Assembly (NCBI GenBank): GCA_000940995.1
Contig: CP005974.1
Span: forward strand, 1 to 64,000
From: Photobacterium gaetbulicola Gung47
Lineage (GTDB): Bacteria > Pseudomonadota > Gammaproteobacteria > Enterobacterales > Vibrionaceae
Reading direction: 5' to 3'
DNA: 64,000 nt
The position numbers were made by a program, and so were the translations under genes. This document shows positions 12,826-20,804 of this stretch, piece by piece. Under the pieces are notes generated by a model. The model made no database searches. It saw only the letters and a program-made list of their open reading frames with translations, and was not told where the DNA came from. Positions within the stretch are counted from its first letter, which is position 1, and each line of letters opens with the position of its first letter.

Positions 12826-14787
12826 ATGAAGTTATCAGCCAAACCCTTATCGGTTGCGATTTTGGGCGGCATGCTGGCTATGGCAGGACCGGCTACAGCA
12901 GACACCATCAAGCTTCGCATCCTGGAAACTACGGATATCCATACCAATGTCATGGACTATGACTACTACAAAGACAAGCCGACCAAGAAAACCGGCCTGG
13001 TCCGTACCGCAACATTGGTAAAGCAAGCGCAGTCTGAAGTCACCAACAGCGTGTTGGTTGATAACGGTGATTTGATCCAAGGAAGCCCAATGGGTGACTA
13101 CATGGCGGCCAAGGGACTTGGTGCCGGCGACGTCCATCCCGTTTACAAAGCAATGAACCAGCTCAACTACGAAGTAGGTAATATTGGTAACCACGAGTTC
13201 AATTACGGCTTGGACTTCCTCGATAAGGCTATCGCAGGCGCCAACTTCCCTTACGTCAACGCCAATGTCTATGACCTGAAAACCGGCAAAAACCTGTTCA
13301 CTCCCTATGTGATTAAGTCGCACACCTTCAAAGATACCGATGGTGCCGAGCACGAAGTGAAGATCGGTTACATCGGCTTTGTCCCACCGCAAATTATGGT
13401 ATGGGACAAGCGTCATCTGGAAGGCAAGGTCAAGGCTGAAGATATCAAACAATCTGCCGAGAAGTTTGTACCGCAAATGAAGGCGGAAGGCGCCGATATC
13501 ATTGTGGCTATCCCGCACTCTGGCGTCTCTGCTGATCCTTACAAGGTAATGGCAGAAAACTCGGTGTACTACCTCACAGAAGTGGAAGGCATCGATGCAA
13601 TCGCCTTTGGCCACTCACACGCGGTGTTCCCAAGCAAAGCTTTTGCTAACCTGCCAAATACCGATGTGGAAAAAGGCACTATCAACGGCGTACCTTCTGT
13701 AATGCCTGGCCGCTGGGGTGATCACCTGGGTGTGATTGACCTAGTCCTGAAACAGAAAGGCGACAGCTGGACTGTAACCAGTGCGCAGACCGAAGCCCGC
13801 CCTATCTTCGATAAGATCAAAGGCGAAGCTATCGTAGAAGCCGACGAGAAGATGGTTGAAGCAATCAAGGCCGAGCACGACGGTACCCGTGAGTTCGTTA
13901 ACCAACCTATCGGTAAAGCCAACGATGTGATGTACAGCTTCCTGGCTCTAGTGCAGGATGATCCGACGGTTCAAATCGTCAGCCTAGCCCAGCAGGATTA
14001 TGTTGAGCGCTTTATCCAGGGCGACCCGGATCTAGACGGCATTCCTGTGCTCTCTGCAGCTGCTCCGTTCAAGGCAGGTGGCCGCGGCAACGATCCGACA
14101 AACTTTACCGAAGTCGAATCCGGCCAGCTGACCTTCCGTAACGCGGCAGATCTCTACCTGTACCCGAACACCCTAGTGGCATTGAAAGTCACCGGTAAAG
14201 AAGTAAAAGAGTGGCTGGAGTGCTCTGCTGGTCAGTTCAACCAAATCGACCTTAACAGCGACAAGCAGCAAGGTCTGATCAACTGGGACGGTTTCCGTAC
14301 CTATAACTTCGATGTTATCGACGGTGTGAACTACAGCATCGATGTATCGCAGCCAGCCCGTTACGACGGTGACTGCAAGCTGATCAATGACAAAGCTGAG
14401 CGTATTCAGAACCTGACTTTCAACGGCAAGCCGGTTGATCCAGCGCAGCCATTTATCATCGCTACCAACAACTACCGCGCCTACAGCGGCAAATTTGCCG
14501 GTACCGGTGAAGACTTCATTGCTTTTGCTTCGCCAGATGAAAACCGCACCATTGTGGCGGACTACATCACCCGCGTCAGCAAAGAGCAGGGTGAAGTTAC
14601 CCCAAGTGCAGACAACAACTGGCACTTCACCCCGCTAAAGAGCGAGCAAGAACTCAACATCACTTTCGAAACGTCGCCGGGTGACAAAGCGGCAAGCTTC
14701 ATCAAGGAGAAAGCGCAGTACCCAATGGAGAAAACCGGTACTGACGAAATCGGCTTTGCGATTTACCGTATCGACCTTCAAAAGTAA
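12826..14787 (+). CDS. cpdB: Periplasmic 2',3'-cyclic-nucleotide 2'-phosphodiesterase / 3'-nucleotidase
   Basis: CpdB hydrolyses 2',3'-cyclic nucleotides and 3'-nucleotides in the periplasm so that nucleosides can be scavenged. The start at 12826 (653 residues, E. coli 647) follows GGAG and gives a clear signal peptide with probable cleavage after PATA near residue 25. The metallophosphatase motifs are visible: ETTDIHTNV, NGDLIQGSP, GNIGNHEFNYG and GHSHAVFP. The C-terminal 5'-nucleotidase domain contains the substrate-stacking Tyr region. It is a single gene, followed by its own terminator. Confidence 0.95.
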   Translation: MKLSAKPLSVAILGGMLAMAGPATADTIKLRILETTDIHTNVMDYDYYKDKPTKKTGLVRTATLVKQAQSEVTNSVLVDNGDLIQGSPMGDYMAAKGLGAGDVHPVYKAMNQLNYEVGNIGNHEFNYGLDFLDKAIAGANFPYVNANVYDLKTGKNLFTPYVIKSHTFKDTDGAEHEVKIGYIGFVPPQIMVWDKRHLEGKVKAEDIKQSAEKFVPQMKAEGADIIVAIPHSGVSADPYKVMAENSVYYLTEVEGIDAIAFGHSHAVFPSKAFANLPNTDVEKGTINGVPSVMPGRWGDHLGVIDLVLKQKGDSWTVTSAQTEARPIFDKIKGEAIVEADEKMVEAIKAEHDGTREFVNQPIGKANDVMYSFLALVQDDPTVQIVSLAQQDYVERFIQGDPDLDGIPVLSAAAPFKAGGRGNDPTNFTEVESGQLTFRNAADLYLYPNTLVALKVTGKEVKEWLECSAGQFNQIDLNSDKQQGLINWDGFRTYNFDVIDGVNYSIDVSQPARYDGDCKLINDKAERIQNLTFNGKPVDPAQPFIIATNNYRAYSGKFAGTGEDFIAFASPDENRTIVADYITRVSKEQGEVTPSADNNWHFTPLKSEQELNITFETSPGDKAASFIKEKAQYPMEKTGTDEIGFAIYRIDLQK

Positions 14788-14812
14788 GTCGATTAGCTGA
14801 TTATCCTTAACC

Positions 14813-14842
14813 ATACCGCAGCCTCGGCTGCGGTATTTTTTT
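14813..14842 (+). terminator. Rho-independent terminator after cpdB
   Basis: ATACCGCAGCC-TCG-GCTGCGGTAT followed by a run of seven T. It lies 25 bp behind the cpdB stop. Confidence 0.9.
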
Positions 14843-14891
14843 GTTAAGATGAAACCACGGTCAATGTGATACCCAACCCTGTGAGCAAACA

Positions 14892-15461
14892 ATGAAAACT
14901 GCCCTAGCCCAATACCTTCGAGACCATGGTGCCGATGACGAGACCATCAACAATGCCCTTGCGCTAGCCGAGCCGATGGAACTCCCAACCCGCCATATCT
15001 TGCTCAACCAAGGCGTGCAATCGAACCATGCCTTCTTTTTGGTCGATGGGATCTGCCATGCCTGCTACCTGACCCCCGAAGGACGCCAGTTCAGCAAAGA
15101 GTTCTACTGGGAGCAAGAGCTGATCCTGGGTTTTGAAAGCCTGCTGACCAAGCAGCCTTCCGAATACTTGCTGGAAACTCTTTCTGCCAGCCAAATACTT
15201 GCCCTGCCCTTGGCTGTAATCGAGCAATGGAAAGCCAGCTGCCCTGGCCTCTATATGGCATTGCTCGAAAGGCAACTGTTGTTCAAAGAACACAAAGAGC
15301 GCTTCATGCTCATCCATACCCCCGAAGAGCGCTATACCCTGTTCTGCGGCCACTTCCCAGAGCTACAGACACAACTTGCCGACTACCAGATAGCCTCTTA
15401 CCTGGGCATTACCGCCACCAGTTTGAGTCGAATCCGCGCCAGGCTCAGTGAAGAAAGTTAA
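14892..15461 (+). CDS. Crp/Fnr-family transcriptional regulator
   Basis: A 189-residue protein with an N-terminal cyclic-nucleotide-binding-type beta barrel (about residues 15-120) and a C-terminal helix-turn-helix (about 160-186, YQIASYLGITATSLSRIRARL). Fnr-type N-terminal cysteines for an iron-sulfur cluster are absent, and the cAMP-contacting residues of Crp are not obvious, so the ligand is unknown. It resembles the short Crp-like regulators common in Vibrio and Bacteroidetes. It lies 104 bp behind cpdB and about 100 bp ahead of the acetyltransferase gene, which it may or may not control. No strong ribosome binding site is seen. Confidence 0.85.
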   Translation: MKTALAQYLRDHGADDETINNALALAEPMELPTRHILLNQGVQSNHAFFLVDGICHACYLTPEGRQFSKEFYWEQELILGFESLLTKQPSEYLLETLSASQILALPLAVIEQWKASCPGLYMALLERQLLFKEHKERFMLIHTPEERYTLFCGHFPELQTQLADYQIASYLGITATSLSRIRARLSEES

Positions 15462-15558
15462 TCCGGCAAGAACCAACTTGCCTTAAGTTAATGCCAACAC
15501 CTTTGAGTTAATTTATCCTCAAGGAAGAGTGAATAATATGTACCATCAGGAGAAAGAC

Positions 15559-16008
15559 ATGCAATGGCAGTGCCTCAGCTTTGACCAACTAACCACCCAC
15601 CAGCTTTATGACCTGCTCAAACTGCGCTGTGATGTTTTTGTGGTCGAGCAAGACTGTGCCTACCCGGAGCTGGACGACCATGACAGGCAGGCTGGTACCC
15701 ACCACTTACTGGGCTACCAAGGCAATACCCTCGTTGCCTATCTACGCCTGCTTCCTGCAGGGACAACCTATGACGCAGTGAGCATTGGCCGGGTCGTCAC
15801 TGCCCCAGTTGCCCGCGGCAAGGGAATTGGCAACCAACTGCTTGAGCAAGGCATCGCGATGACCGAACAACTGTGGCCGGGTGAGACTATTGAGATCGGT
15901 GCCCAGTCGCATCTGCAGCATTACTACCAGCGGTATGGCTTCGAGGCATATTCCGAAGAATACCTGGAAGACGGAATCCCACATATCGATATGCGCCTGA
16001 CCAAATAA
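15559..16008 (+). CDS. elaA: ElaA-type GNAT acetyltransferase
   Basis: A 149-residue member of the GNAT superfamily, ElaA subgroup. The N-terminal part has LYDLLKLRCDVFVVEQDCAY, typical of ElaA. The acetyl-CoA-binding stretch RVVTAPVARGKGIGNQLLEQ follows, then the C-terminal HYYQRYGFEA motif. The substrate of ElaA proteins is not established. I start at the ATG at 15559, which has AGGAG 6 nt upstream; earlier ATGs at 15529 and 15538 have no such site. A bidirectional terminator separates it from the next, convergent gene. Confidence 0.88.
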   Translation: MQWQCLSFDQLTTHQLYDLLKLRCDVFVVEQDCAYPELDDHDRQAGTHHLLGYQGNTLVAYLRLLPAGTTYDAVSIGRVVTAPVARGKGIGNQLLEQGIAMTEQLWPGETIEIGAQSHLQHYYQRYGFEAYSEEYLEDGIPHIDMRLTK

Positions 16009-16043
16009 CCCAAATAACAACGGTTTCCAGCGTAGCAGGCAAC

Positions 16044-16069
16044 AAAAAAGCCACCGAAGTGGCTTTTTG
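16044..16069. terminator. Bidirectional terminator between elaA and the OapA-like gene
   Basis: AAAAAAGCCAC-CGAA-GTGGCTTTTT: a five-base-pair GC-rich stem with an A run on one side and a T run on the other. It serves both convergent genes. Confidence 0.85.
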
Positions 16070-16084
16070 GGTTACACCGTTAGC

Positions 16085-16792
16085 TTACTGGGTACGACGG
16101 ACAAAACTGCCATCCGAACGGCGGAAGAACAAGACCGGCTCGCCATTGCGCCCTTCGATCTGCAACGCATCCAAGCCGCCCTGGGCCGTCTGGCGGTAAC
16201 GCAGCCATTGACCGGCCTTGATCCGGCTCAATGGCTTATCATCCCCTTCAATGGCTGCGACCGCATACAGATCGTTCAGCGGCAGGTTATGCTGACGGAA
16301 AATATTGGCTAAGGTTTCGCCGCTTTTCACCTGGTAGCGCTGCCAGTCGGCACTGTCCGACTGCGTTGAAGTGCTGGTCTTTTCGGACGGTTTAACTGCG
16401 GGCTTAGCAGCAACAGGCGGGCTTTCGACCGGTTCCAGCGGCGTAATACGGGAAGGACGAGCTGGCGATACCGGCTCCTCCCGCTCTCCGACAGTTATGC
16501 GTTGCGGCTGCTGGCTCTCCAGGTTCAGGGACAATTCTCGGCGGACCGGCTCGGAAGAAGCAGGCTGTGTCGTCGGCTCTCCAGCAGGCAGCAACAGCAA
16601 CACGCCGACCACCGGCACTAGCACCATCAAAGCACGGCGGTGCAGTTTTGGCAGCTGGTACCATCGGCTTTCCAACGGAGCAAGCTTGCCACGGATAGCC
16701 GCGGCTCCTTGTTTCAACGCCGCCTTATCGAAGGTAATGCGCGGCCACGAAAACTCTCTCTTTTTATTCGAACGGCGTTTGGCCTGTCCCAT
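16085..16792 (-). CDS. OapA-like inner-membrane protein with LysM-like domain
   Basis: A 235-residue protein. A basic cytoplasmic N-terminus (MGQAKRRSNKKR) is followed by one membrane segment around residues 55-72 (ALMVLVPVVGVLLLLP). A Pro/Ser/Thr-rich linker (about 75-145) leads to a C-terminal LysM-like domain of the opacity-associated protein A type (about 150-235, YQVKSGETLANIFRQHNL). This architecture predicts a periplasmic peptidoglycan-binding domain tethered to the inner membrane; the exact role is unknown. The ATG at 16792 is chosen because GGAG lies 8 nt upstream; a GTG three codons earlier overlaps that site. It is divergent from fklB. Confidence 0.8.
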   Translation of the reverse strand: MGQAKRRSNKKREFSWPRITFDKAALKQGAAAIRGKLAPLESRWYQLPKLHRRALMVLVPVVGVLLLLPAGEPTTQPASSEPVRRELSLNLESQQPQRITVGEREEPVSPARPSRITPLEPVESPPVAAKPAVKPSEKTSTSTQSDSADWQRYQVKSGETLANIFRQHNLPLNDLYAVAAIEGDDKPLSRIKAGQWLRYRQTAQGGLDALQIEGRNGEPVLFFRRSDGSFVRRTQ

Positions 16793-16914
16793 ATACAACA
16801 CTCCAGCGCTATCTAATTCACGCTATCCATCGACAGCTTGTTACAATGGTTTACCCCTAGGGGGAGAAACTGTTATCCTGCCTGCTTTATTCACTCTACT
16901 AAAGAGATGACACC

Positions 16915-17535
16915 ATGTCTGACGTTAAACTAGATACAGTTGAAACTAAAGCAAGCTACGGTATCGGTCTTCAAATGGGCCAGCAGCTAGCACAAAGTGG
17001 TCTAGAGGGCCTGAATGTTGCTGCTATCGCCAAAGGTATCGCGACTTCTCTAACTGGCGATATGCCAGAAATCGAAGTTGACGACATCAACAACGCACTA
17101 CGTGAACTTCACACTCGTGCAGAAGCTGTTCGTCAGGAGCAAGCTAAAGCTGCTGCAGCTGAAGGCGAAGCGTTCCTAAAAGATAACGCACTACGTTCAG
17201 AAGTTACAGTGACTGAGTCTGGTCTTCAGTACGAAGTTCTTGTTGAAGGTAACGGTGAAATTCCAACTTCAGACAAGCAAGTTCGTGTTCACTACCACGG
17301 TCAACTAACTGACGGCACTGTTTTCGACAGCTCTGTTTCTCGCGGTCAGCCTGCAGAGTTCCCAGTCACTGGCGTAATCGCAGGTTGGGTTGAAGCCCTG
17401 CAGATGATGCCTGTTGGTTCTAAGTGGAAACTCTACATCCCACAGAACCTTGCATACGGCGAGCGCGGCGCAGGTGCAGCGATCCCTCCATATGCAGCAC
17501 TAGTGTTCGAAGTGGAACTACTAGACATCCTGTAA
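16915..17535 (+). CDS. fklB: FKBP-type peptidyl-prolyl isomerase FklB (22 kDa)
   Basis: A 206-residue, probably cytoplasmic prolyl isomerase, the same length as E. coli FklB. The N-terminal helical dimerisation domain (about 1-95) has the conserved ASYGIGLQMGQQL start. The C-terminal FKBP domain (about 110-206) has VHYHGQLTDGTVFDSS, the Trp-containing IAGWVEAL and the closing YAALVFEVELL. No signal peptide is present. It is monocistronic, with a terminator 20 bp downstream. Confidence 0.96.
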   Translation: MSDVKLDTVETKASYGIGLQMGQQLAQSGLEGLNVAAIAKGIATSLTGDMPEIEVDDINNALRELHTRAEAVRQEQAKAAAAEGEAFLKDNALRSEVTVTESGLQYEVLVEGNGEIPTSDKQVRVHYHGQLTDGTVFDSSVSRGQPAEFPVTGVIAGWVEALQMMPVGSKWKLYIPQNLAYGERGAGAAIPPYAALVFEVELLDIL

Positions 17536-17554
17536 TCGCCCGGCGATTCATGAC

Positions 17555-17583
17555 AAAAACGGTGCTTCAGGCACCGTTTTTTG
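17555..17583 (+). terminator. Rho-independent terminator after fklB
   Basis: AAAAACGGTGC-CTTCAG-GCACCGTTTTTT-like hairpin with T run, directly behind fklB. Confidence 0.88.
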
Positions 17584-17743
17584 CTTCTGGCCATCCCTTT
17601 TCTTAACGACCATCCTACCCAAAAATTGTCTTTTTTTGTTCCTTAATCCATTTTTTGCCATAGATTTTGGTACCTCACCCGCATTCCTGACTAATCTTAA
17701 CTGGGATTACCAACATCGACGTCTGCATGGAGGATTGCGAGAG

Positions 17744-18232
17744 ATGCGCCTATTGACCCCAACCCGTACCACAACCTGGCTGCTGCTGCTCATTGGCAGC
17801 TTACTGTTGCCAACTACCAGCCACGGCTTTAGTCTTTCTGACTTATTCGGCGGCGGAGATGACGAAGCGGCTTCGACAGTCAACAACCCATTGACGGATC
17901 TCATCAGCAGCCAGCTCAATATTTCTAACGAGCAAGCCGCAGGAGGGGCCGGCGCCCTTCTGTCGATAGCAGCCAGCCAGCTTGGCGGCGAACAGGCCAC
18001 TGAACTGACTAAAATGATCCCCGGACTCGACGCCTTGACCGACAGCCTCCCCCCCGGCACCAGTGCATTGCTTGGCAATATGGATACCATCAACCAAGTC
18101 TTCAGCGCCCTTGGCATGGATGCCAGTATGGTGAGCCAATTCATTCCGGTGGTGCTGCAGTTCCTTGGCGATCAGGGAGCCAGTGCAGGCCTGCTCGATA
18201 GCCTCGGCAGTATCTGGCAGACCGCGGGCTGA
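17744..18232 (+). CDS. DUF2780 (VcgC/VcgE-type) secreted or lipid-associated protein
   Basis: A 162-residue protein with an N-terminal signal peptide (hydrophobic LLLLIGSLLLPTTSHG around residues 12-27) and a DUF2780-like remainder. It is rich in small residues and has the repeated amphipathic pattern LTKMIPGLDALTD and FSALGMDASMVSQFIPVVLQF. The function of DUF2780 is not known. The longest open frame begins at 17636, but I use the ATG at 17744, which follows a GGAGG site and begins the signal peptide. A shared terminator follows before the convergent cysH. Confidence 0.8.
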   Translation: MRLLTPTRTTTWLLLLIGSLLLPTTSHGFSLSDLFGGGDDEAASTVNNPLTDLISSQLNISNEQAAGGAGALLSIAASQLGGEQATELTKMIPGLDALTDSLPPGTSALLGNMDTINQVFSALGMDASMVSQFIPVVLQFLGDQGASAGLLDSLGSIWQTAG

Positions 18233-18294
18233 TCCGCCACTAAAAAACGCGCGCAAAGATACCGTGCATGTCACAACCTTCTGTCAGCATGATG

Positions 18295-18332
18295 TAAAAA
18301 AGCCTTACCCAGCAATGGATAAGGCTTTTATC
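18295..18332. terminator. Bidirectional terminator between DUF2780 gene and cysH
   Basis: An A run, then GCCTTA and TAAGGC arms around a loop near 18308-18318, then a T run. It can end the DUF2780 transcript on the plus strand and cysJIH on the minus strand. Confidence 0.75.
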
Positions 18333-18358
18333 TCCCGCGACCTATTACTCTGCAGCCA

Positions 18359-19120
18359 CTAGATGCCAGAGCCGTCGGCTTCGCCATCATCCTCATGCAA
18401 GCCACACTCTCGCTTGAGGCCAAAGAAGCGGGTATCTTCTTCCTTCATTCCCGGTTGCCATTTTTGGCTGGTATGGGTATCTCCAACCGACAGATACCCC
18501 GCATCTTTGAGCGGGTGATAGGGCAACTGGTGTGCAGCCAAGTACTGCTCAATATCACGATCACTCCAGTCAATCAGCGGCAGGAACTTGAACAGACCGT
18601 TTTGCACCGCCAGCACCGGCAAGGTTGCACGGCTCTGCGATTGCTCGCGGCGCAGGCCGGCAAACCAAGCAGATATGCCAAGTTCATCCAAGGCGCGACG
18701 CATCGGCTCTACTTTGTTGAGGCGATTATACTGCTTGATCCCGTCAAGTCCCTGCTCCCATAGCTTGCCAAAACGAGCCTCCTGCCAGTTCGGGCTCAGC
18801 TCTGCACGGTAGACATGCAGATTCAGGTGCAACCGCTCGGTCAATTCATCGACAAACTGGTAGGTTTCCGGGAAAAGATAGCCGGTATCAGTCAGTATCA
18901 CAGGGATATCTGGCTTGATCCGGGTTACCATATGCAGCATCACAGCCGACTGGATACCAAAACTCGATGCCAAACCAAAGTGCCCCGGCAAGTTATCCAG
19001 GGCCCAACGGATACGTTGCTGTGCAGACATCGCTTCAAGCTCGGCATTGACCTCGGCCAATTTCAGTATCTGCTCCACCTTGCTGGCCTGCAGCAGCGAG
19101 GCATATTGGCTATCAGGCAT
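18359..19120 (-). CDS. cysH: Phosphoadenylylsulfate (PAPS) reductase CysH
   Basis: CysH reduces PAPS to sulfite and PAP using thioredoxin. The 254-residue protein has the PP-loop-like SSFGIQSAVML segment and the C-terminal ECGLH motif with its single catalytic cysteine near residue 240. The paired-cysteine iron-sulfur motifs of APS reductases are missing, so PAPS is the substrate, in line with cysC in this window. The start is the ATG at 19120 behind GAGGG. It overlaps the cysI stop by 8 bp, so the two are translationally coupled. It is the last gene of cysJ-cysI-cysH. Confidence 0.96.
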   Translation of the reverse strand: MPDSQYASLLQASKVEQILKLAEVNAELEAMSAQQRIRWALDNLPGHFGLASSFGIQSAVMLHMVTRIKPDIPVILTDTGYLFPETYQFVDELTERLHLNLHVYRAELSPNWQEARFGKLWEQGLDGIKQYNRLNKVEPMRRALDELGISAWFAGLRREQSQSRATLPVLAVQNGLFKFLPLIDWSDRDIEQYLAAHQLPYHPLKDAGYLSVGDTHTSQKWQPGMKEEDTRFFGLKRECGLHEDDGEADGSGI

Positions 19121-20804
19121 AGAAATCCCTCTTTGAAACCCGCACCGGCTCGATAACTCCGACGCGGATGGTGAAATCGCCAAAATCTTCCCCAGCTTGT
19201 CGCTCCTTGGCCCAACGGCCAACCAGACAGTCCAGCTCGGAGAGAATTTGCTCTACCGTAATATTTTCACGATACATTTTCGGGATACGGGTACCATTGC
19301 GATTGCCGCCAAGATGCAAGTTGTAGCGCCCCGGCGCCTTACCGACCAACCCGACTTCGGCCAACATGGCACGGCCACAGCCATTCGGACAGCCGGTGAC
19401 ACGCAAGATGATATTGTCATCCTTTGACAGGCCGTGCTTTTCCAGCAACTGCTCGATGTCGGTGACAAACTCCGGCAGGAAACGCTCTGCCTCGGCCATT
19501 GCCAACGGGCAGGTTGGCAACGAGACACACGCCATGGCATTTTTCCGCTGCTCGGACACCCCATCATCGATCAGGCCGTGATCGCGCGCGATCTTTTCGA
19601 TCTTATCCTTATCACTGGCCGGCACACCGGCAACAATCAAATTCTGGTTGGCGGTCATGCGAAAATCGCCTTTGTGAATTTTCGCAATCTCCGCAGCACC
19701 GGTTTTCAACGGTTTACCCGGAAAGTCGAGCAAGCGGCCATTTTCGATGAACAGCGTCAGGTGGTGATTGCCATCAATCCCTTCCACCCAGCCGATGCGA
19801 TCACCGCGCTCGGTAAACTCATAAGGACGGCTAGGGGAAAAAGTAAGCCCGGCCCGTTTCTCGACCTCGGCCTTGAACACATCGACACCGACCCGATCCA
19901 AGGTGTACTTGGTCTTGGCATTCTTACGGTTAGAGCGGTTGCCCCAATCTCGCTGGGTGGTGACCACCGCCGCCGCCACATCCAGGGTTTTGTCCAGCGG
20001 CACAAAGCCGAAATCATCCGCCTTACGCGGATAGGTGCTCTTATCACCATGGGTCATGGCCAAACCGCCGCCCACCAGTACATTGAAGCCGACCAACTGG
20101 CCTTCTTCGGCAATCGCGACGAAATTCAGATCATTGGCATGGACATCGACATCGTTTTGCGGCGGGATCACCACAGTGGTCTTGAACTTTCTCGGCAGGT
20201 AAGTGCTACCCAGAATAGGCTCTTCATCCGTACTCTCCAGCTTTTCACCATCGAGCCAAATCTCGGCATAAGCACGGGTTTTCGGCAGCAGGTGCTCACT
20301 GATTTTCTTCGCCCAATCATAGGCTTGCTGATGCAACTCGGACTCTACCGGGTTGGTCGTGCACAGCACATTGCGGTTGACATCACCGGCAGTAGCAATC
20401 GAATCAATCCCGATTTTGTTCAGGGTCTGGTGCATCAACTTGATATCCGGCTTGAGCACACCATGAAACTGGAACGTCTGACGGGTAGTCAGGCGGATGC
20501 TGCCATACAGCGAGTGCTCCTCAGCAAATTTGTCAATCGCCAACCACTGCTTGGGGGTGATCACACCACCCGGCATCCGGGCCCGCAACATCACATTGTG
20601 CAGCGGCTCCAACTTCTGTTTGGCACGTTCGGCACGAATATCGCGATCGTCTTGCTGGTACATGCCGTGGAAACGGATCAGCTGGAAGTTATCTGCGGTG
20701 AAACCACCGGTGATCCGATCATTCAAATCTTCAACAATCGTGCCACGCAGGAAGTTACTTTCACGCTTGAGGCGTTCGTTATCCGACAGTTTTTGCTCAC
20801 TCAT
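19113..20804 (-). CDS. cysI: Sulfite reductase hemoprotein beta subunit CysI
   Basis: CysI binds siroheme and a [4Fe-4S] cluster and reduces sulfite to sulfide with electrons from CysJ. The 563-residue protein (E. coli 570) shows the coupled siroheme/cluster cysteines in CVSLPTCPLA and CPNGCGRA in its C-terminal third. Sulfite-binding basic residues lie in the SIRLTTRQTFQFHGV region. The start at 20804 overlaps the cysJ stop by one base, a tight operon junction. A 457-codon open frame on the opposite strand is only a shadow of this gene's codon bias. Confidence 0.97.
   Translation of the reverse strand: MSEQKLSDNERLKRESNFLRGTIVEDLNDRITGGFTADNFQLIRFHGMYQQDDRDIRAERAKQKLEPLHNVMLRARMPGGVITPKQWLAIDKFAEEHSLYGSIRLTTRQTFQFHGVLKPDIKLMHQTLNKIGIDSIATAGDVNRNVLCTTNPVESELHQQAYDWAKKISEHLLPKTRAYAEIWLDGEKLESTDEEPILGSTYLPRKFKTTVVIPPQNDVDVHANDLNFVAIAEEGQLVGFNVLVGGGLAMTHGDKSTYPRKADDFGFVPLDKTLDVAAAVVTTQRDWGNRSNRKNAKTKYTLDRVGVDVFKAEVEKRAGLTFSPSRPYEFTERGDRIGWVEGIDGNHHLTLFIENGRLLDFPGKPLKTGAAEIAKIHKGDFRMTANQNLIVAGVPASDKDKIEKIARDHGLIDDGVSEQRKNAMACVSLPTCPLAMAEAERFLPEFVTDIEQLLEKHGLSKDDNIILRVTGCPNGCGRAMLAEVGLVGKAPGRYNLHLGGNRNGTRIPKMYRENITVEQILSELDCLVGRWAKERQAGEDFGDFTIRVGVIEPVRVSKRDFYA

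Noticed and set aside
12847..13614. 255-codon leftward frame opposite cpdB
   Set aside because: CpdB is complete on the other strand; this frame is a shadow.
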